Assembly: GCA_005791855.1 (NCBI GenBank)
Contig: SXUH01000150.1
Location: 1-6,644, forward strand
Direction of reading: 5' to 3'
DNA: 6,644 bases
Origin: Bdellovibrionales bacterium
GTDB lineage: Bacteria > Bdellovibrionota > Bacteriovoracia > Bacteriovoracales > Bacteriovoracaceae
Part shown: positions 6,101 to 6,644 of the stretch, piece after piece
How positions within the stretch are numbered: the first letter of the stretch is position 1
Layout of the letters: the number at the start of each line of letters is the position of its first letter
Made by a program: the position numbers and the translations under genes
Notes under the pieces: model-generated
What the model saw: only the letters and a program-made list of their open reading frames with translations
Database searches by the model: none
Told to the model about the DNA's origin: nothing

Positions 6101-6644
6101 CTGGCGGTACTTGGCCACGGCCGCTTCTTCCTGAGCGAAGCTCTTGTCGAAGGCCTCCCGGCTGATGTGGCCGCGCTCAAGTTGAGCCTCGAGCCGTGCC
6201 AGGGACGCGGGCATGGACTTGGACTTCTCGGTGATGAGGTTCTTGAAGACCTGGCCTTCTTCGTAGGCCTCGGCGTAGGGGCCCCGGGCGACGTTCCGGG
6301 CCTCGTTCAGCTCTTCCTCCGGGAAGCCCTTGGCGATGAGTTCGGTCCGGAGCTCGTCGATGCTGTATCCCTGGCGGATGAGGTCCATGAGCACCTTGCT
6401 CCGGATTCCCTTGGCGCGGGTGGAGAAGTCGCGGATGAGCTGGATGTCCTCTTCGGTGAGATCCGTGTAGCCCATTCCGGTCGCGTACTTCGCTTCGATC
6501 GCTGCGGAGGATAGTCCCTTCCCGGTTTTCAGGTCCCGGAAGCCGACCCGGTCGAAGTAGGTGACCACGTCGTTGTACTCGATGCCGTCGGCCCGGAGAG
6601 CGATGGCGATGTCGGCGGTGATCCAGTAGCGCGCGGGGATGTAC
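3185..6644 (-). CDS. Large phospholipase D-superfamily protein with ClsC-like C-terminal module, 5'-partial
   Basis: The frame is open from the right edge to TAG at 3187-3185, giving 1152 visible codons. The GTG at 6568-6566 is in frame but internal, since coding continues upstream as ...RADGIEYND. Residues below count that GTG as 1. The C-terminal part, about 615-1127, is a full PLD transferase/hydrolase module. It opens with YYIFQDTDSS and RGVNVRFMVDG, then HKD1 HDKILMVD (755-762), VGGRNISNNYFG (773-784) and NDLDIVI. The second half has CSPYIYLTTEE (939-949), LTNST, HKD2 HAKFWMVD (1029-1036) and GTSNFDPLSR (1043-1052). GGRN...YFG...DLD is typical of ClsC/YmdC cardiolipin synthases, which move phosphatidyl groups between lipids. 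Both catalytic His, Lys and Asp sets are intact, so activity is expected. The N-terminal ~515 residues match no family I can name: helical repeats, a helical hairpin/coiled coil (about 108-162), and a Gly-rich amphipathic region (about 312-496), followed by a Pro/Gln-rich linker (520-570). Such length far exceeds ClsC (~470). The N-terminus and any signal peptide are outside the window; a nuclease, phospholipase or secreted effector remain possible. Confidence 0.9.
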   Translation of the reverse strand, partial: YIPARYWITADIAIALRADGIEYNDVVTYFDRVGFRDLKTGKGLSSAAIEAKYATGMGYTDLTEEDIQLIRDFSTRAKGIRSKVLMDLIRQGYSIDELRTELIAKGFPEEELNEARNVARGPYAEAYEEGQVFKNLITEKSKSMPASLARLEAQLERGHISREAFDKSFAQEEAAVAKYRQEIEQTWGAFASNVFGNIVANIPTILYGSVAPTPVYVDTRQEYSKASVNNIVAQYGSVTNYNKHLADVEVKYRYRPLARPVEFATNFFKAIPNTIASVVQYGDVLREIVPLTPLDAYNRLKGKEFKATDGHLYQFGESVKTYVESLKPANEDFRGEFVVEVVPQVLGQLTVQIGAGVLTGGSTLLPTLIAVSSGGVEQYKQATKANASADHRKIAALVGSIVSITDAIPMAKYLKPLNQGQKLTVLEKYLGTVFNGLAKNADSTTSLLVTRALMAAQIKSGMLVQATQELTEKKINDFTANLTYDPQRNALMISEEDVTEFLGGAVGGRAGTSFSILLSSFNSQQTISIRDEVAKQVKAMLDAQKATPPQPSKLARTDANTQAEAKTTQRPGPQPQQKEQSPRQQTAPSTVETRQRISPEAQAELARQSELKKNIQNEAEEQAKAFLEVMEAGTVSGKFKMVVDPKEALAARLLMIQQAKDTIDISYYIFQDTDSSRILLNELRKALRRGVNVRFMVDGTGSVKAGTSFYSELQTLTQTKGGPRLDKNGKQVGTAKFEAVVINPVINIEARIRKFFAKVNYLITGKEIEIEHFSILQRSHDKILMVDIANPRDSMAIVGGRNISNNYFGIGKDKDHVYNDLDIVIKAPTGVSADAAPESQVLDGLSRHYNKLYAYTANRRFSDFLFKISRSTAAKNLNRIRNTVNDNVRSAEAELAPVLEKLAKEDYLNSNFDEGPVAFLNEYNNIIRRRPFAASKSLYGDNEESIMRNMWNQLKVAKKDILICSPYIYLTTEETAWLVNWLKEDPSRTLRILTNSTVTSDNLFAQSMVENFVMPKLIAKLDEAQVPRSQYELLAFGSMDNKALGGKEPQGKIHAKFWMVDNFGMGVGTSNFDPLSRLTNSEITANVFPVNGTASIQALNKYYDYLKERSTVWNSQEFEQVKFDRSNRIKLVIHRIVKLVLERTRLLPESPN
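3461..3484 (-). other. Second HKD catalytic motif of the PLD protein
   Basis: Codes for HAKFWMVD, an exact HxKxxxxD match, followed seven residues later by GTSNFDPLSR. In the PLD superfamily this His-Lys pair combines with the first HKD to form one active site. One His makes the phosphoenzyme intermediate and the other acts as general acid/base. Confidence 0.95.
4283..4306 (-). other. First HKD catalytic motif of the PLD protein
   Basis: Codes for HDKILMVD, an exact HxKxxxxD match. It is followed by VGGRNISNNYFG and, a little later, NDLDIVI, the arrangement seen after HKD1 in ClsC/YmdC-type cardiolipin synthases. It lies 274 residues before the second HKD, with a charged helical stretch (about 845-905) between them. 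Confidence 0.95.
4859..5011 (-). other. Pro/Gln/Thr-rich linker in the PLD protein
   Basis: Residues 520-570 are dominated by Pro, Gln, Thr, Ala and charged residues, with stretches such as ATPPQPSK and RPGPQPQQKEQSPRQQ. No hydrophobic core is apparent, so this is probably a disordered hinge. It separates the N-terminal region from a short charged helix (about 573-607) and the PLD catalytic module. Confidence 0.8.
5081..5635 (-). other. Gly-rich amphipathic region of the PLD protein
   Basis: Residues about 312-496 alternate weakly hydrophobic Gly/Ala/Val/Ser stretches (VQIGAGVLTGG, LPTLIAVSSGGVEQY, IAALVGSIVSITDAIP) with an amphipathic helix containing ATQELTEKKINDF. It closes with EEDVTEFLGGAVGGRAG. 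The order (Gly-rich helix, a charged EQY segment, a hydrophobic Ala/Ile helix, an E..Q/QEL helix, then EFLGGAVGG) resembles membrane-associated segments of large phage virion proteins. The resemblance is from memory and is not a proven homology. Confidence 0.45.
6305..6622 (-). repeat. Two diverged copies of a ~20-residue helical motif in the PLD protein
   Basis: Copy 1 is LRADGIEYNDVVTYFDRVGF, just before and after the GTG at 6568, and copy 2 is LIRQGYSIDELRTELIAKGF (residues 63-82). They align without gaps over 20 positions, sharing L, G, T and the final GF and conserving the hydrophobic/acidic pattern. This is the general pattern L..GYs.dEl...L...GF of short helix-turn-helix-like units. 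Further copies may lie beyond the right edge. The repeat is at protein level only, with no clear DNA repeat. Confidence 0.5.

Noticed and set aside
3242..6514. Plus-strand open frame of about 1090 codons antisense to the PLD gene
   Set aside because: GC-ending codons on the minus strand leave few stops on the opposite strand. The translation is rich in Asp/Glu/Val/Leu/Arg with no recognisable motif, while the minus strand has two exact HKD motifs.
6566..6568. GTG as the start codon of the PLD gene
   Set aside because: The frame stays open to the window edge and the upstream codons complete the first helical motif, so the true start lies beyond 6644.

Overview
This window looks like chromosomal DNA from a GC-rich Gram-negative bacterium. 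It holds three genes: a 5'-truncated fusA (elongation factor G), a secreted metallophosphoesterase, and a very large phospholipase D-superfamily gene on the minus strand that runs off the right edge. The EF-G is closest, from remembered family features, to the spdEFG1/mitochondrial EF-G1 clade (spirochaetes, planctomycetes and the former deltaproteobacteria). That suggests a Bdellovibrionota/deltaproteobacterial-type, planctomycete or spirochaete host. Taxonomy rests on this one gene and is an inference.

Layout. Bases 1-1878 (+) are the last 625 codons of fusA, starting inside the G3 motif (TPGH). A strong rho-independent terminator at 1901-1933 ends it, and no tuf gene follows as it would in a classical str operon. 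A short AT-richer gap (1934-2011) precedes a plus-strand gene (2012-3196) for an exported calcineurin-like/purple-acid-phosphatase-like metallophosphoesterase. It has a signal peptide, a beta-rich N-terminal domain and all five metal-site motifs. Converging on it, and overlapping its 3' end by 12 bp, is a minus-strand reading frame (3185 to beyond 6644) with at least 1152 visible codons.

The large minus-strand protein is the most unusual item. Its C-terminal half is a complete two-HKD phospholipase D module of the ClsC/YmdC cardiolipin-synthase type. It is joined through a Pro/Gln-rich linker to a long N-terminal region with no family I can name. That region has at least two copies of a short helical motif, a helical hairpin/coiled coil, and a Gly-rich amphipathic segment resembling membrane modules of large phage virion proteins and some secreted effectors. 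A delivered or membrane-inserting phospholipase/nuclease is a plausible but unproven reading.

The three genes do not form one operon: fusA is closed by its own terminator and the other two are convergent. Any shared role of the phosphoesterase and the PLD protein in phospholipid or phosphate metabolism is speculation. No RNA genes, insertion sequences, CRISPR arrays or attachment sites were seen.
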